Source: Sialis fuliginosa
Lineage: Eukaryota > Arthropoda > Insecta > Megaloptera > Sialidae
Length of the DNA: 64,000 bases
NCBI GenBank assembly: GCA_961205875.1
Contig: OY540809.1
Location: 15,140,267 to 15,204,266, forward strand
Direction of reading: 5' to 3'
Below the pieces are notes generated by a model. It made no database searches and was not told where the DNA came from. It worked only from the letters and a program-made list of their open reading frames with translations. Below, in pieces: positions 31,995 through 42,972 of the stretch (position 1 is the first letter of the stretch; every line of letters starts with the position of its first letter). A program made the translations under genes and the position numbers.

Positions 31995-32243
31995 CAGGGG
32001 TTCCCAACCTACATTCTAGAATACCGCATTTTTATGCGAAACTAGGGCGTCTTTTACGCCTAAACTAAAAAAGTTAGACATATGTCCTTGCCGAGTTTTT
32101 GTTAGAAATTTTATAATCTACAAAAATGTTTCTGAGACATTTTTTCGTTTATAGCTTACTTCAACACTTAACTAAGTGGCGGCTACATATAAAACGGTCA
32201 GCGGGCGCCATGGTGCCCGCAGGCATAGGGCTGGGAACCTTTG
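31995..32243. mobile_element. hAT-like MITE with CAGGGGTTCCCAACC terminus
   Basis: Left terminus CAGGGGTTCCCAACC and right GGCTGGGAACCTTTG are inverted with a few mismatches. Flanking 8-mers GCCTAAAC and ACCGAAAC match at most positions. Host sequence on the right, AAACTAATTCTAAGGTCT, is the same repeat that the different hAT element at 12127-12545 interrupts at the same point. Confidence 0.75.
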
Positions 32244-32251
32244 ACCGAAAC

Positions 32252-32629
32252 TAATTCTAAGGTCTTTTTTTATTAAATCGAAATAAAAATAAAATTTTTG
32301 TTTTAAAGGATTATATTTTTATTTTATTAGATTTGGGGGGGAAGAAGTGACCCATATGGCCCCCTCTTATTGTTAGTTTATATTTACTATTGCAGAAATA
32401 CAAAATATATTATTTATTAATGCTAAGATAGCTTTTTGAGTGCTTGAATATTTTTTTCAAATGCTCTTAAGGACGTTTAAATTGTTCTAGTAATGCTAGT
32501 CGAAAACTTCAACTGGGTAGGTATATAGATAAAAGTTGAGTTTAAGTTGAATAAAAGAAATCCATATTTTCTAATAAAAGCAGCAATTTTAAAACAAACG
32601 GTTGTACTTATATAGGTCGAGGTAATCCC
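32252..32629. other. AT-rich intronic DNA with one G-run
   Basis: ATTTGGGGGGGAAGAAGTGA at 32331 and CCCATATGGCCCCCTCTTAT at 32351 look like hAT-terminus debris. Nothing else recognised. Confidence 0.35.
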
Positions 32630-32895
32630 AACGGCTTCGGGCACAAAGTGAGAGCGCACCTAAGATTTACAACAAAAAACAAACTCACTATGAAAACTTC
32701 GCCCCATGCGTATTGACTAAGTTACAACATCGATGATCTGTCTTTCTCCAATACGCTGCTGAAAAGAAACGGATAAATTATTTATATGTTCGACGAGAGC
32801 CAAAACTTTTCTTCAACCGATCGTTTCAGCCTCAGGTGTAATATAACCCCCTCCGACCCCAAACCTCTACCCAGTACCGGATTAAACAATGCATT
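32630..32895. other. Unique GC-richer island, candidate regulatory DNA
   Basis: AACGGCTTCGGGCACAAAGT, ACTTCGCCCCATGCGTATTG, ATCGATGATCTGTC, CGACGAGAGCCAAAAC and CAACCGATCGTTTCAGCCTC do not recur in the window. No coherent reading frame; a short minus ORF has no domain. Possible intronic enhancer about 3 kb downstream of exon A in gene orientation; inference only. Confidence 0.3.
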
Positions 32896-32942
32896 CAAAT
32901 AAGCGGTCACTTTCGTATACCACCAAAACATTTATTTTGCAT

Positions 32943-33800
32943 TAGCTGTTACCCGCGACTTCTTCCGCGTGTTAATTCAGATTTCTGTTATGATCTTTAC
33001 CTCTATAAAAGGAAGTTTATTTTTCTGCATGTTACAGGTAAACTCGAAAACTACTGAACCGATTTTAAGCGGTTTTCACCAATAATTACATAATGTTTCA
33101 GTGGACGTTCTTAGATATTAATATTTTTCAAAAGGCTAAAAAAATCTTTTATCAAGTCGTTACCACAGCATACAATTATCATTTATATAAAAACATAGAA
33201 GCTATTGAATAAAAATAATTTAAATAAATTTTTTATTAATTTAGGACCACGTCTCTTTAAAATATTTTGTCGAACAATTGGATGAATTTTGACACATGGT
33301 AACAATTAAATATTTTGAAATATATTGATTGAAAACTGGAGTATAATGAAACATTTCACTACCAAGAAAGGTAAAATATCGAAATTGATTATGATTGTCG
33401 CTAACCTATTTTTTTATTTCATTTTTTTTCTTCATAGACTCAGTAACTACTGAACGGATTTTATTCCGGTTTTCACTAATGGATATAAATTTTACGAGTA
33501 ATGTTTTTGTGTATAATTGGTGGATATATACCCAGGTGACACCGTATCCAATGCGCTAGTAGTCAATAAAACAGGTTTTTAGTTTCGTATTTGAACGCTA
33601 GATGTCATTACACCAACCTAACCTAACCTATTGCGCGTACAAAAGTACACTTATTTTTTTAAATATTTTTTTCGGAATACAAACTATACAAGCTATCTCC
33701 CTGTCAAATTTCGTCAAGATCGGTTCAGCAGTTTAGCCGTGAAAAGATAACAAACAGACAGTCAGATTGAGACACTTTCGCATTTATCATTTTTGCAGGC
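32943..33800 (+). mobile_element. Helitron-like copy interrupted or joined with the CTCAGTAACTACTGAA element
   Basis: 32943-32998 is a Helitron-like 3' end (TTAGCTGTTACCCGCGACTT, TCAGATTTCTGTTATGAT). 33415-33560 is copy 2 of the GACTCAGTAACTACTGAACG dispersed element, ending CCAATGCGCTAGTA. 33563-33800 continues a Helitron-like middle and end: GTTTCGTATTTGAACGCTAG, AAGATCGGTTCAGCAGTTTA, AACAAACAGACAGTCAG and CTTTCGCATTTATCAT. The spacing suggests one Helitron-like copy carrying later insertions. CCTAACCTAACCTA at 33614 is a short telomere-like CCTAA run, probably chance. Confidence 0.6.
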
Positions 33801-33921
33801 TATGGATCTTGCCTTGGCTTCTGAGTACAGGCCGCGTCGATTTGATCGTTCTATCGACCAACATTTTGTCGCACATTGCAGTGGACATCCCTGAATCGAC
33901 GCGGTTTATACCCATAATCTA
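33800..33921. repeat. Partial copy of the GATCTTGGCTTCTGGGT palindromic family
   Basis: Starts CTATGGATCTTGCCTTGGCT and contains CGATTTGATCGTTCTATCGA and TTGTCGCACATTGCAGTGGA, matching the cores at 1533-1786 and 7905-8038. The right arm is degraded (GAATCGACGCGGTTTATACC, then divergence). It sits directly after a Helitron-like copy. Confidence 0.65.
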
Positions 33922-35336
33922 ATCAAAGTTATCATTTTTTCATTGTAGATAGCAGACAAAGTTTACATCAAAAAGCCCAGAATATAATCAACAATTTAGC
34001 AAATAGGTGTAACTAATGGTCTCTCTTTTATCGATATTTCTCGAGAAGAAAAATTTCAAAACAATTTTTTTGCCCTATCCATTAACTTTAGGTAATGTAG
34101 AAACTAAATTAAAAATAAAATAAAATTATAAGCCCGCCCCTGGCCAAACCCCTCCTCTCTGTCCCCGTGGCTTGCTGCCCCGTGAGGTGCTGGAAATTAT
34201 ACGGATCTATCGCAGGACAAAGCGATGTAATTGATCAGTTCTAGATATAAATCAATATCAGGTAAAAATAGCCATGGGGCTAAGTTTGCTTTTTGTATAA
34301 AAATATTTTTACAAGAATTCTTAGTTTTTGTACAAGGGGCATCGAATTTTATGTTATTTATATGGAGATAAATAGATTTTAAATTTAAATATTAAATTAG
34401 ATTTTATCAATTAATAGGTACATATTTATCACTCACTGACTGACTCATCAACGTATATCCAAAAACAGTGGACCTAGTTACATGATACTAGTTACTAAAG
34501 GAGGATTTTCCAAAATTCAACACCATTTAACAAATAAAATAAAAATAATAATACATATTTTGTTTTTTATTTTATTTTGATACTTTTTACCTGCATTACT
34601 GCCTATATTATAAAGGTTAGTTTCATTCAAAATACTAATTTACTAAAGTAAAAATACAAATGGTATTAGATTTTAAAAATTATATAAATGGTTATTAAAA
34701 CGAATTTAACGCCGGCGAAGCCGCGGATAGCTAGATTTTTATGAAACAAGATATTATAATATCTAAAAGAACACATAACCTTTAAGATATTGCAATTTGT
34801 TCTTTTATATGTAGTTTTATTAAAATTTTATATGAATGTTTATAAAGTGATATTATTACATAGATAATATTTACACATACATATTTTAAAAAGAAATATG
34901 TATCTTATACTAGTTTTTCTCTATTTTATGATGTTTGTACTGTACTCATATGATTTTATTAAAATGTGTGTATGCACAAGATGCAGTTGTACATTATTTT
35001 AATATACAACATGTTGTTATTAAATGTATTATTACATGAAATACATACTTGCTAAGTTAGTATACAATATTGCATATTATGTATATTAAAATTGCAAATT
35101 GACATTTATTCTTTGGAAATAATTTTTTAGGAGAAAATTATTTTCCACCGATTTATTTTTTTTTGCTTAAAAGGTCGTTTTCATTTCATGAGTTAATAAA
35201 TTAAACAAATTTAGGTACCACCCTGTTTAGGTTGGGCGTATGAGTAATTTTTGCTCACGAATTATATTTTTTACTCATACCCGGTCACTCTTGTGTATTT
35301 CAGTTGACATTTTTATGAAAAATTTAAATTTAAATC
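33922..35336. other. AT-rich intronic DNA with one GC patch
   Basis: 34132-34190 (GCCCGCCCCTGGCCAAACCC, GTCCCCGTGGCTTGCTGCCC) is a GC-rich unique patch, probably the remains of a hAT-like element. The rest is A/T-dominated with no ORF. Confidence 0.4.
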
Positions 35337-35865
35337 ATGAAATATGACTGAAAATTTTTGGATTTTATGTTTCGTTAAAAGTATGTTTATTATAAAGAAA
35401 ATTATGGGGAATGTTGAAATATTCAAACCGCAGGTCTTTATCTCGCAAAGTTTTATTTTTTTTTTTAATTTTGGAGAAAAATAGCCCTAATTTTTGAACG
35501 GGTAGTCGAATTTGATTTTATTTGACAGATTTGAAATCAGTGAGTCAAAATCTATATAATAACAAACATAATATGTACTTATAATTTCGCGTAAAATCGA
35601 AAAAGGTTAACAAAACAAAAATGTACAATAGAATGACTTTTTCGAGTTTCAAAGTACATATTATACAATTATCCTCGTATAGATTTTACACCTGTTCAAA
35701 AGTTACGGCTATTTTTCTGAAAAATTAAAAAAAAAAAAAAACTTTAAGAGGCTATATCTTGTGAACAGTTTAAGATACAGACCTGCGGTTTAATAATTTT
35801 AATTTTTTTACGTTACTTTCTATACAATAAACATACGTTTAACGAAATCTAAAATTCAAAAATGT
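35337..35865. repeat. Fold-back element next to Dpr exon A
   Basis: Left arm (about 35340-35530: TTATGTTTCGTTAAAAGTAT, TTCAAACCGCAGGTCTTTAT) faces right arm (about 35655-35862: GATACAGACCTGCGGTTTAA, CATACGTTTAACGAAATCTA) as imperfect inverted repeats of roughly 190-200 bp. It ends about 140 bp from the exon A donor. Single-arm relatives are at 45290-45560 and 61915-62150. Confidence 0.8.
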
Positions 35866-36006
35866 ATATCAAACTTCATGATTCAAATATGAATTTTTCA
35901 AATAAACATCAACTAAAAGAAAAGAAAATAAGAAACAACATCATAACTTACTATATAAAAAAAATATATAAATATATTATAATATTCATAACAATAAAAG
36001 ACTTAC

Positions 36007-36164
36007 AACTTTATCCCCGAGGTTTCGAACTGTACAAGGTAGAATTGTGGTTTGACCAACAACCACAACCACATCTGTAGCTGTTTTGTCGAACTCTGGT
36101 GTAAAACTCAGGAGCTGATCCTTGTTGTGTTGGTTCCACTGTCTAGGATCCCCCCAGGAATAAC
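36007..36164 (-). CDS. Dpr-family gene, internal exon A (first half of Ig domain 1)
   Basis: Minus-strand exon of 158 nt: two bases finishing a codon, then 52 codons. It follows a pyrimidine-rich acceptor ending TTTTTCAG (plus strand ctgaaa at 36165-36170) and ends at a GTAAGT donor (plus acttac at 36001-36006). The peptide begins YSWGDPRQWNQHNK, contains EFDKTATDVVVVVGQTT, and ends ILPCTVRNLGDKV. The last part is the B-strand cysteine of an Ig V-type fold plus the NLGDK motif that in Dpr proteins directly precedes VSWIR. Joined in phase 0 to exon B it gives GDKV-VSWIR, an in-frame match to the family. The residues before EFDK are probably the variable stretch after the signal peptide. No long ORF marks this exon because stops lie in the flanking intron. 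The upstream exon must end one base into a codon. Confidence 0.93.
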
Positions 36165-38720
36165 CTGAAAAATATAAACACCAATATTTATAATAAATTA
36201 GCTATTACCGGCATCTTCGTCCACGCGGTAATACATATTTCTGTTGTGATAGTCGATAAAACAGGTTTTTATTTTCGCGTTTGCACGATAGTAATACAAA
36301 GTAACCTATGACCTTCCTCAAGATGCAATATTTCTCACGATGTAAGGAACAACTTTTGTCCTTACACTTTTTCAAAATTTTAAATAAGTTAAGTGAGGGG
36401 CTGGCACGGAACACTAATTCTATGTATTACTCATGAATACATTTGTATTACTCATGAAACTGTAAAATAAGTTTACTCCGTGTTTTCAATCTTTCTTTCG
36501 ATTTCTTTATGAAAGTAAAAATTTTCTAAAAATATCAAAAAACGATTTCAATAAAAAATGAATATAATATTTCCATGGCTATTATAACTGTAACAATTAC
36601 TATCTATACTTGAAAACCTTTTAACCGCGACGACAATTTTTGTAAAACGAGTGCTTGCGCTGTCATTTTCATAATTGTCTCTTGAAGAACGGGCAATTTT
36701 GAAAGGAATGCATAAAAAAATCTGAATGAAATATTTTACTTCAAATGTATACTGAATAGAAAATAGAAATCAGTAAAAAGAAGTTAATTTAAATGTCATG
36801 TCGTAAATTAGACAACTAATTTAATTTTTAACTGCTTTTTTATTTGTGTGTATTTGGTCATATTTTTTTGTTAAGAAATATCGCTGATTAACAAGGTCTT
36901 TCTTTTTGTGTTGTATTTTACGGTTACTTAAAATAGAATTTCTAGTTGGGTGGTTTCAAAGACATAAATTCAACGCAGAGTATAGATGATTTTAAATTAA
37001 TTAATTAACATAATATCCATACTAATATTGTAATTGTGTCTCTGTTTGTTACCTTTTTAATTCTGATGAAAGACAGGAAGATAGCTTGCATACTTTGTAT
37101 ACCGAAAAATATATTAAATAAAAATGGATGTGACTGTGTCGAGATGCACAGTCGAGGGAATGTAAGTAAATACGTAGGTTGGGGTTAAATAAAACTCAGA
37201 CTAGTATTGTATAATACAGATAGTTATTTCTTATGATTTGTACGAAAATATAGTAAAAACAATTAATTAATATTTACAAACAAAATTGTGGAAATGCGAA
37301 ATTTACTTTTTATTTTTTTATTCAATTTAAAAAATTTTAATCAAAAAATTTAAAACATTACTGCGTAGATACCTATATTCTATTATACTGATTTTTTTTT
37401 AATTCAATTAATTAATATTTACAAACTCAATTGTGGAAATACAAAATTTACTTTTATTGATTTTTTTTTTAATTCATATTTACAAGCAAAATCGTGGAAA
37501 TTCGAAAAAAAATTATTCCAAAACTTTAGCCAAAAAACTAAAAACATTACGCCTTAGAGCAAGCTTGTCCAACCCGCGGCCCGCGAGGATCGTCGGTGTG
37601 GCCTGCGAGGATAATTTTAAAAAAATAATAATAAATGTGCATTGAAAAATTAGCACGACTAAAAAAAAAAGGTCTTCAGTTTTTATTTTTCGTAATCGAA
37701 TCAATTTCAATTTCTAATATAAATAATGAAAAACGTTACCGTTTAGAAAATATATTCTTATATAAGGTTTTTTTTTATTTCAATTTAATTAATTGATATT
37801 TACATACAAAATCGTGTAAATGCGAAATAAAAATTTTTGTTGTTGTTTTTTTATAATATGAAGTTTTTGACTCATTAAAACTGGTTAAAGTTTTAAATTG
37901 TACTTGCATTACATAGAAAAATCCGCGTGGTAGCTGCTCTGACAAGGAGTGTCAAGATAGTTTAAGATACACTGATTATAAATCGCTAGCGCGTTACATC
38001 AAGTTTTTGAAATGCCCACCCAGTATCTGGAGTAAAACAATAGACGTTATTCACATCAAAAAATACAAATTCCACATTGACGAAGTTGCAAGTAACAACT
38101 ATAGCTAGAAATAAATTTAACAATCAGTACCACGTTAATGGGCTTTATTGTTCGAAATAATGGACAGTGGTTGCTACATAATCCTCTATTGGTTATAACT
38201 CTGAATTTACATTAAACTGTGTTATTATAGTGTTACCACATTAGAGAAATGAGAAATGAACGTGTTAATTCAATTGTATTATTTATTTTAGTCAGATGCA
38301 TGTAATGACTACAAAATAATTAAAACAGTTTGTGTTAATTTAAAAATACCTACTCTATTAGTAAATGTATACAAATCTAATGTCGATTTTACGTCAGAAT
38401 TATACAGGATGTTCAAAATAAAATAAAATAAAACATGACAAAAGTTTCTAAGTTTTGGAGGGGGCAGTAACATGATATTTTTTAATTTGAATGAGATTAA
38501 AGAGATTAAGAAATTTCAATTTTTTTTTACTTTTCGATTTCGTAGATCTGCTGTATTGATTTTTCACAAATCTATAAAATCATAAAGCAAGGGTAAATTA
38601 ATTGTTTTCTTAACTTTGACATGAACGTTTTAAATTTTTATGTTTTCAATTATATTGAACTGAGTTATTCAATATTTCTAAAATAATTCTATTAATATTA
38701 TGTTATTTAACATATAGTCT
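36165..38720. repeat. Upstream intron: Helitron-like copies, GACTGTG repeat, hAT fragment
   Basis: 36198-36330 is a Helitron-like copy (TTAGCTATTACCGGCATCTT). 37015-37128 is a Helitron-like 5' part (CCATACTAATATTGTAATTG) whose 3' part (CACATTGACGAAGTTGCAAG) sits at 38045-38105. Between them lies copy 2 of the GACTGTG-hairpin repeat (37131-38045), with four irregular TTTACAAxCxxAATxGTGGAAAT subunits. AGCTTGTCCAACCCGCGGCC at 37562 is a typical hAT fragment. The Dpr upstream exon is not visible here. Confidence 0.65.
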
Positions 38721-38732
38721 AAATTAGTATAT

Positions 38733-39572
38733 AGATACTCATAGTAAGAATTCTGACAACCCGAATCGATTTCTGACTGATTTTAGTAGCCGAGTGTCTT
38801 TTACAGCCGTATTTTTTAATTTTATTAATCAATATCATTAAATATACTTCATTAGGGTGTTTTTTTTTCGGTCCCATTGGCCTATATTTTAGCTTTGGAT
38901 CAAAAGTGAATTGTCCCAAAATTTCAGACTCATAGATCAAACCTGTGGACGGCGCAAACCGAGTCTTAATCCCATTCGATTAATATAGGAAAAATTTTTT
39001 TTTTATTTATGCGTGAATATCTCGTTGAAAAATTGATTTATTTTAATTTCTTACAGCAGTATATGATAGAGAATTGAATATCCTACAAAAAAGATCCCAA
39101 TTGATCAATTCATAGATCGAGTATTTTTAAAGATATGTTCGTTTAAACATAATCATAAAAAGCAAAATCCAATTTTTATGATAATTTTTAAACAAACATT
39201 TCTTAAAATTTATTTGATTACAAATTGAGTACTTAATTCTCTACAGAATATTGCTTTTGAAAATTTAAAAAAAAACATTTTTTCAACGAGATATTCACGC
39301 ATTAGTAAAAAAGTAATTTTTCCCATGTTAATTAAATGGGAAAAAGACTCAGTTTGCGCCGTCCACAGGTTTGATCTATGAGTCTGAGATTTTGGGGCAA
39401 TTCACTTTTGATCCAAAGTTAAAACATTGGCCAATGGGACCGAAAAAATAAAAATAAAAAAAACACCCTAATACTTCGTATTATTACATTTTTTTATGCT
39501 TGCTAAAAATAATACATGAATAAATTTTCGCTGAAAATGGCGACGTTGTCATAACTCTTACTGGAGTATTTC
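38733..39572. mobile_element. Mariner-like GATACTC MITE, copy split by a fold-back insertion
   Basis: Left half AGATACTCATAGTAAGAATT ... CAGCCGTATTTTTTAATTTT; right half TTGCTAAAAATAATACATGA ... AAAATGGCGACGTTGTCATA, CTCTTACTGGAGTATTTCT. Without the insert at 38851-39472 it is the same 200-bp element as 57159-57364. Confidence 0.8.
38851..39472. mobile_element. 622-bp fold-back element with ACTTC target duplication
   Basis: Inverted arms 38851-39035 and 39283-39472. Ends are ATTAGGGTGTTTTTTTTTCG and its complement ending AACACCCTAAT. Inner pairs include CATAGATCAAACCTGTGGAC facing GTCCACAGGTTTGATCTATG, and GAATATCTCGTTGAAAAATT. ACTTC flanks both sides (38846-38850 and 39473-39477), a 5-bp target duplication inside the MITE it interrupts. 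The 73-codon minus ORF at 38719-38940 is just the arm read through. Confidence 0.85.
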
Positions 39573-41111
39573 TACAAGAGTTTCTACATTATATACATAA
39601 TATAATACAGTGTTATTTCTTTTTCTCGAAGCGTTTTGTCGAACAACGAAATGACACGTACATTTATAACGAGATGAAATTGCATTTTATCGTAACTATT
39701 ACATATGTACACATATGTACGCGTGTAAAGTACATGTATGGATCTTGTTGCAATACGTTTGCATATTCTCGAGTACACTTTGGTGCTTAATGTTTACATG
39801 GCTATCACTCGTATATATGACAGAGGTGGATTCAGAATATACTATAGGGCCTAATTTAACTTAATCTATTTCTGAAAATTCTGTAATTTAAAGTTCCAAT
39901 ATAAAGTTAACTATCGAATGTAAATATAATTTTTTAAATTCTTTAAAATGAGACAAGGGAATATTTTACTACAAAATTTTAATGTAAGAACTTTAGAAAA
40001 TTTTCTACTCTACAAAAAAAATATATAAAATTTTCACTTTACATGCGTCGTTATTGAGTAATTTTGAGATAATAAAAAAATTGATCCAACTAACAAACCA
40101 GCTTTAATTAAAATCGGTTAAGTGGTTCATAAGTATTGTATATGACAATAATTTATAGGACAAACAGGTAAACACGGGATGGATTTTTTTTTGCGTAAAA
40201 CGTTAATGTGAAGACACAAAAAATAATATAAAAATATTTATCGAGAGATATAATTTGTATTCAGGGAAGGTCAAAATGGTATTTCCATTAAATTCGAAAA
40301 AAATCATTAAAACTATATTTTTAAGCAACTTCAAAATAGAAGGAGGTTCTCAATTCAATCAATCAAATATGTTTCGATTTGGACGATCTTTTGTTTGTTT
40401 GAAAGAGTATAATAAGGGAAAAATAAATAAAAAACTTTTTAAGAAAAAAATAAAACCGTCTTCAAGAACTGTTTAATTTAATTATTATATACTTTTAAGT
40501 GTATTTAGTATTATAACACCGTACAAGAAATATAAAAATAGTTAAATTCCATTGCAGTTGCTATACGTTTATATTTCTTTACATAGCAACAAAAAAAATT
40601 AATCAAAATTGATGATATGGAAAACATTTAAATTGGTAGAATAAATAAAATACGTATTTCTCAAACGTTGTGCATTAAAGATTTATAGAGCAAATGAAGG
40701 ACATAGCAGATAGAATCTCAACCCTTTCAATATCCCATACATCACAAACTGTAAAACGGGATGTATCTCCGCGTCACTGAAGGGAAGAAACCAGTTGTAT
40801 TCAAAAATAAATCACCCGATTTAAATTAAGGTTGCGTTGCAGTAAAAATTCTAACAAAAAACACGACATGACATTTATTATCCGAATTGATTATTTGCAA
40901 ATTCTATTATAATAGTGTAGAAGCCAAAACGACTAACACTTTAAAAATCATAGATAAAGAAAGATAACATCTAACCTTACATTGTTACCAATGTGCTCCA
41001 CAAAAATGTGCTCCGTAATGTTAGTGGTGTATAATTCAGATCTAAGCGGAATTATGAAAAAAATATTTTATCAAAATTAAATTGTAATTTGAAGCATATT
41101 TGCATATCTAT
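39573..41111. repeat. AT-rich DNA with a fragment of the GGTCAAAATGG dispersed repeat
   Basis: 39895-40340 shares TCAGGGAAGGTCAAAATGG, TTCCATTAAATTCGAAAAAA and related phrases with 43600-44035, 53830-54420 and 55180-55580. ACAGAGGTGGATTCAGAATA at 39821 resembles a hAT end. The Lys-rich ORF at 40255-40476 lies in this repeat. No gene. Confidence 0.5.
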
Positions 41112-41345
41112 AAATAGTCTGTGCACGATTTTCTCAGTAACTACTGAACGGATTTTATTCCGGTTTTCACTAATAGATAGAGTGTTTCACAAAGAAGATT
41201 TTTGGTGTATAATTTGTTGATATTTAGTGTAAATTTCATTAAGTTGGGAAAAAACAATCATCGGAGAGGTATATTCGCGTGCGCTGCATAAATAGCAATA
41301 AATGAAAACAATGTTTAATAGATTATAAATTAAATTTATATGAAC
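41112..41345 (+). repeat. Dispersed element with CTCAGTAACTACTGAA (copy 3)
   Basis: GTGCACGATTTTCTCAGTAA, GAACGGATTTTATTCCGGTT, GTGTATAATTTGTTG, TAAGTTGGGAAAAAACAATC match copies at 19727 and 33415. The CGCTAG end is not preserved. Confidence 0.65.
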
Positions 41346-41619
41346 ATGATATTTGATAAAAAATGGCCGCCTTCCAGTTTTGGTAATAATTTCGTATAAG
41401 TAACTAGGTCGCTTGATATGTACCCATAAGTTTTCCTAAACTTTTTCCATTTCTAAATCGATGTTTTTTTAATAAACTGCAAATTATTCAATTTGTAAGT
41501 ACAGCCCTTTCTGTTCACCCTGTATTCATCACAATGAGGTCAACATTGATCAATAAAGTTATAAATATCATGGTACCTTTTAATGAAGATGAAAAGAATG
41601 AATAATTAACGATATAAAA

Positions 41620-41860
41620 AACCTTAAGCGGGTCCTGCACAAACAATCTCCATCGTTAAATGTTCATTCGGCGAGAGGAAGCGGAAGTGGGCGCGGGCGG
41701 CGGAAGCACATGTGCTACCCCCACCCACCCCCGCGGTAATGTCTGCATCAGCGCGCGTAGAGTTATTGAAAAGAAGAAGAACCCGGCTCCGAGATTCCCA
41801 TTACACCGTGAACAATGTGTCGGATAATGGTGTGAATATTGCACTTTAATAGCCCTGCTG
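41620..41860. other. Unique CpG-rich island, candidate 5' exon or promoter of the Dpr gene
   Basis: Strongly GC-rich against an AT-rich background: GAAGCGGAAGTGGGCGCGGG, CCACCCACCCCCGCGGTAAT, CATCAGCGCGCGTAGAG and CCCGGCTCCGAGATTCC. No transposon match. The 62-codon minus ORF (41656-41844) has no signal peptide or domain, and I could not place a donor that would join exon A in phase. It could be a 5' UTR exon, a promoter or an enhancer. Confidence 0.3.
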
Positions 41861-42228
41861 TTGTTAAATCGGTTTTGAGATTATTTCTAGCATGGTTTCT
41901 GAATATTAGTCGCGACTATACGCAATGTGCTGGCTACTTCAATGTTAACCGATATGAATCATGTTCCTAATGTTACACCAGCATCTATGGCCCAATCCAA
42001 TAAAACCTAATTCGATATTTTCTTACAAATTAATTGCAATCTATTACTAGCGGAATTAAATTTATTACAGCTGTTTTCCGGAATATATTTTCTTTATGCT
42101 CCCGAATTTTTCATTATTTAATTTTAATGTTATAGACGTGGAAATAATTGCTTCAAAATTTTAACAATTTCTTCCCCATTCAACATTTTTTTCGAAATAA
42201 AAATTCTTATGTCCTGTATTATAAATGA

Positions 42229-42512
42229 GCTAACAAAATTTACTAGCTAGCAAGCACTTTCAAATGGGGTATCAAACCTATCTGACAGTACCCTTGAAGT
42301 GTTTCATCGCACGCGCGGTAACACCAACGGTATTAAAACAGTGGTGATATTATGAAAATTTAATTTGTACGGTCAGAATCACCAACTGTGTTATAATAAG
42401 TTGAAGTACCACTGCTCTAATTTCCAAAACAAATCCATACATAATATCACAAAATTAATACCCCATTTTAATGTGTTTTCTAGTTAATAAATTATGTTAG
42501 CTCTTTTATAAT
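42229..42512. mobile_element. MITE with CTAGCAAGCACTTTCAAATGG termini, copy 1
   Basis: Left TACTAGCTAGCAAGCACTTT; right terminus degraded (CATTTTAATGTGTTTTCTAG). The interior GGTAACACCAACGGTATTAA, CAGTGGTGATATTATGAAAA and CCAAAACAAATCCATACATA is nearly identical in order to 44192-44470. About 280 bp. Confidence 0.78.
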
Positions 42513-42969
42513 AGCGACCATTAAAGTTATATTTTGAAGAAACTAATAAATATAATAAAATGTTTTATATAATAATCAATACATTCTTTCTTATAAGTAT
42601 TATTTAAATGTTATTTACAATTAACAATATATACAAAAAATCTCCCAAAACCATCTTCATCGTGCCAGATAGAACAGGAAGAAATGTAAAGAGTTGTTAC
42701 ACCACCTATCTGTCACTCAGGGTTATTTCTATCTGTTGACATCACAACACAAAATCCACAATAGAACCTACTACATAACTACTATTGTCCTCTAAATATA
42801 GCTCCATGCTAGATATAGGCACATTCAATGCTATAACTGCGTAATACAGTAGTCGCCAATATTTGTATATGCGTGAGATACTTTGAATCATTCTTAGTAT
42901 CTAATTTTAGACACATGCCATTTTACTCCCGAAAGTATAATAATTCTTAATTTCTGAGTACATCTACGC
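42513..42969. other. Unique AT-rich DNA, nothing recognised
   Basis: 42655-42850 is slightly GC-richer (CATCTTCATCGTGCCAGATA, ACACCACCTATCTGTCACTC) and unique, with no reading frame of note. Confidence 0.35.
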
Positions 42970-42972
42970 ATG

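Larger units (their letters stand above)
2222..36006 (-). other. Giant 33.8-kb phase-0 intron between Dpr exons A and B
   Basis: Delimited by the GTAAGT donor of exon A and the TTTTCAG acceptor of exon B; the two exons join in frame in the middle of Ig1, exactly at the K-x-VSWIR junction. The intron is AT-rich and mostly transposon-derived. I found no exon-like ORF with a recognisable domain in it on either strand. Long first-Ig introns of this kind are known in neuronal adhesion genes and often hold enhancers; that role is inference here. Confidence 0.85.

Noticed and set aside
33610..33630. Telomere-like CCTAA repeats
   Set aside because: Only about three units, inside a dispersed element. 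Too short to mean an internal telomere.
40255..40476. Lys-rich 73-codon ORF as a small basic protein
   Set aside because: It lies within the GGTCAAAATGG dispersed repeat, whose other copies do not keep the frame.
41656..41844. Minus-strand ORF considered as the missing first Dpr exon
   Set aside because: No hydrophobic signal peptide, and no donor that leaves one base of a codon to join exon A.
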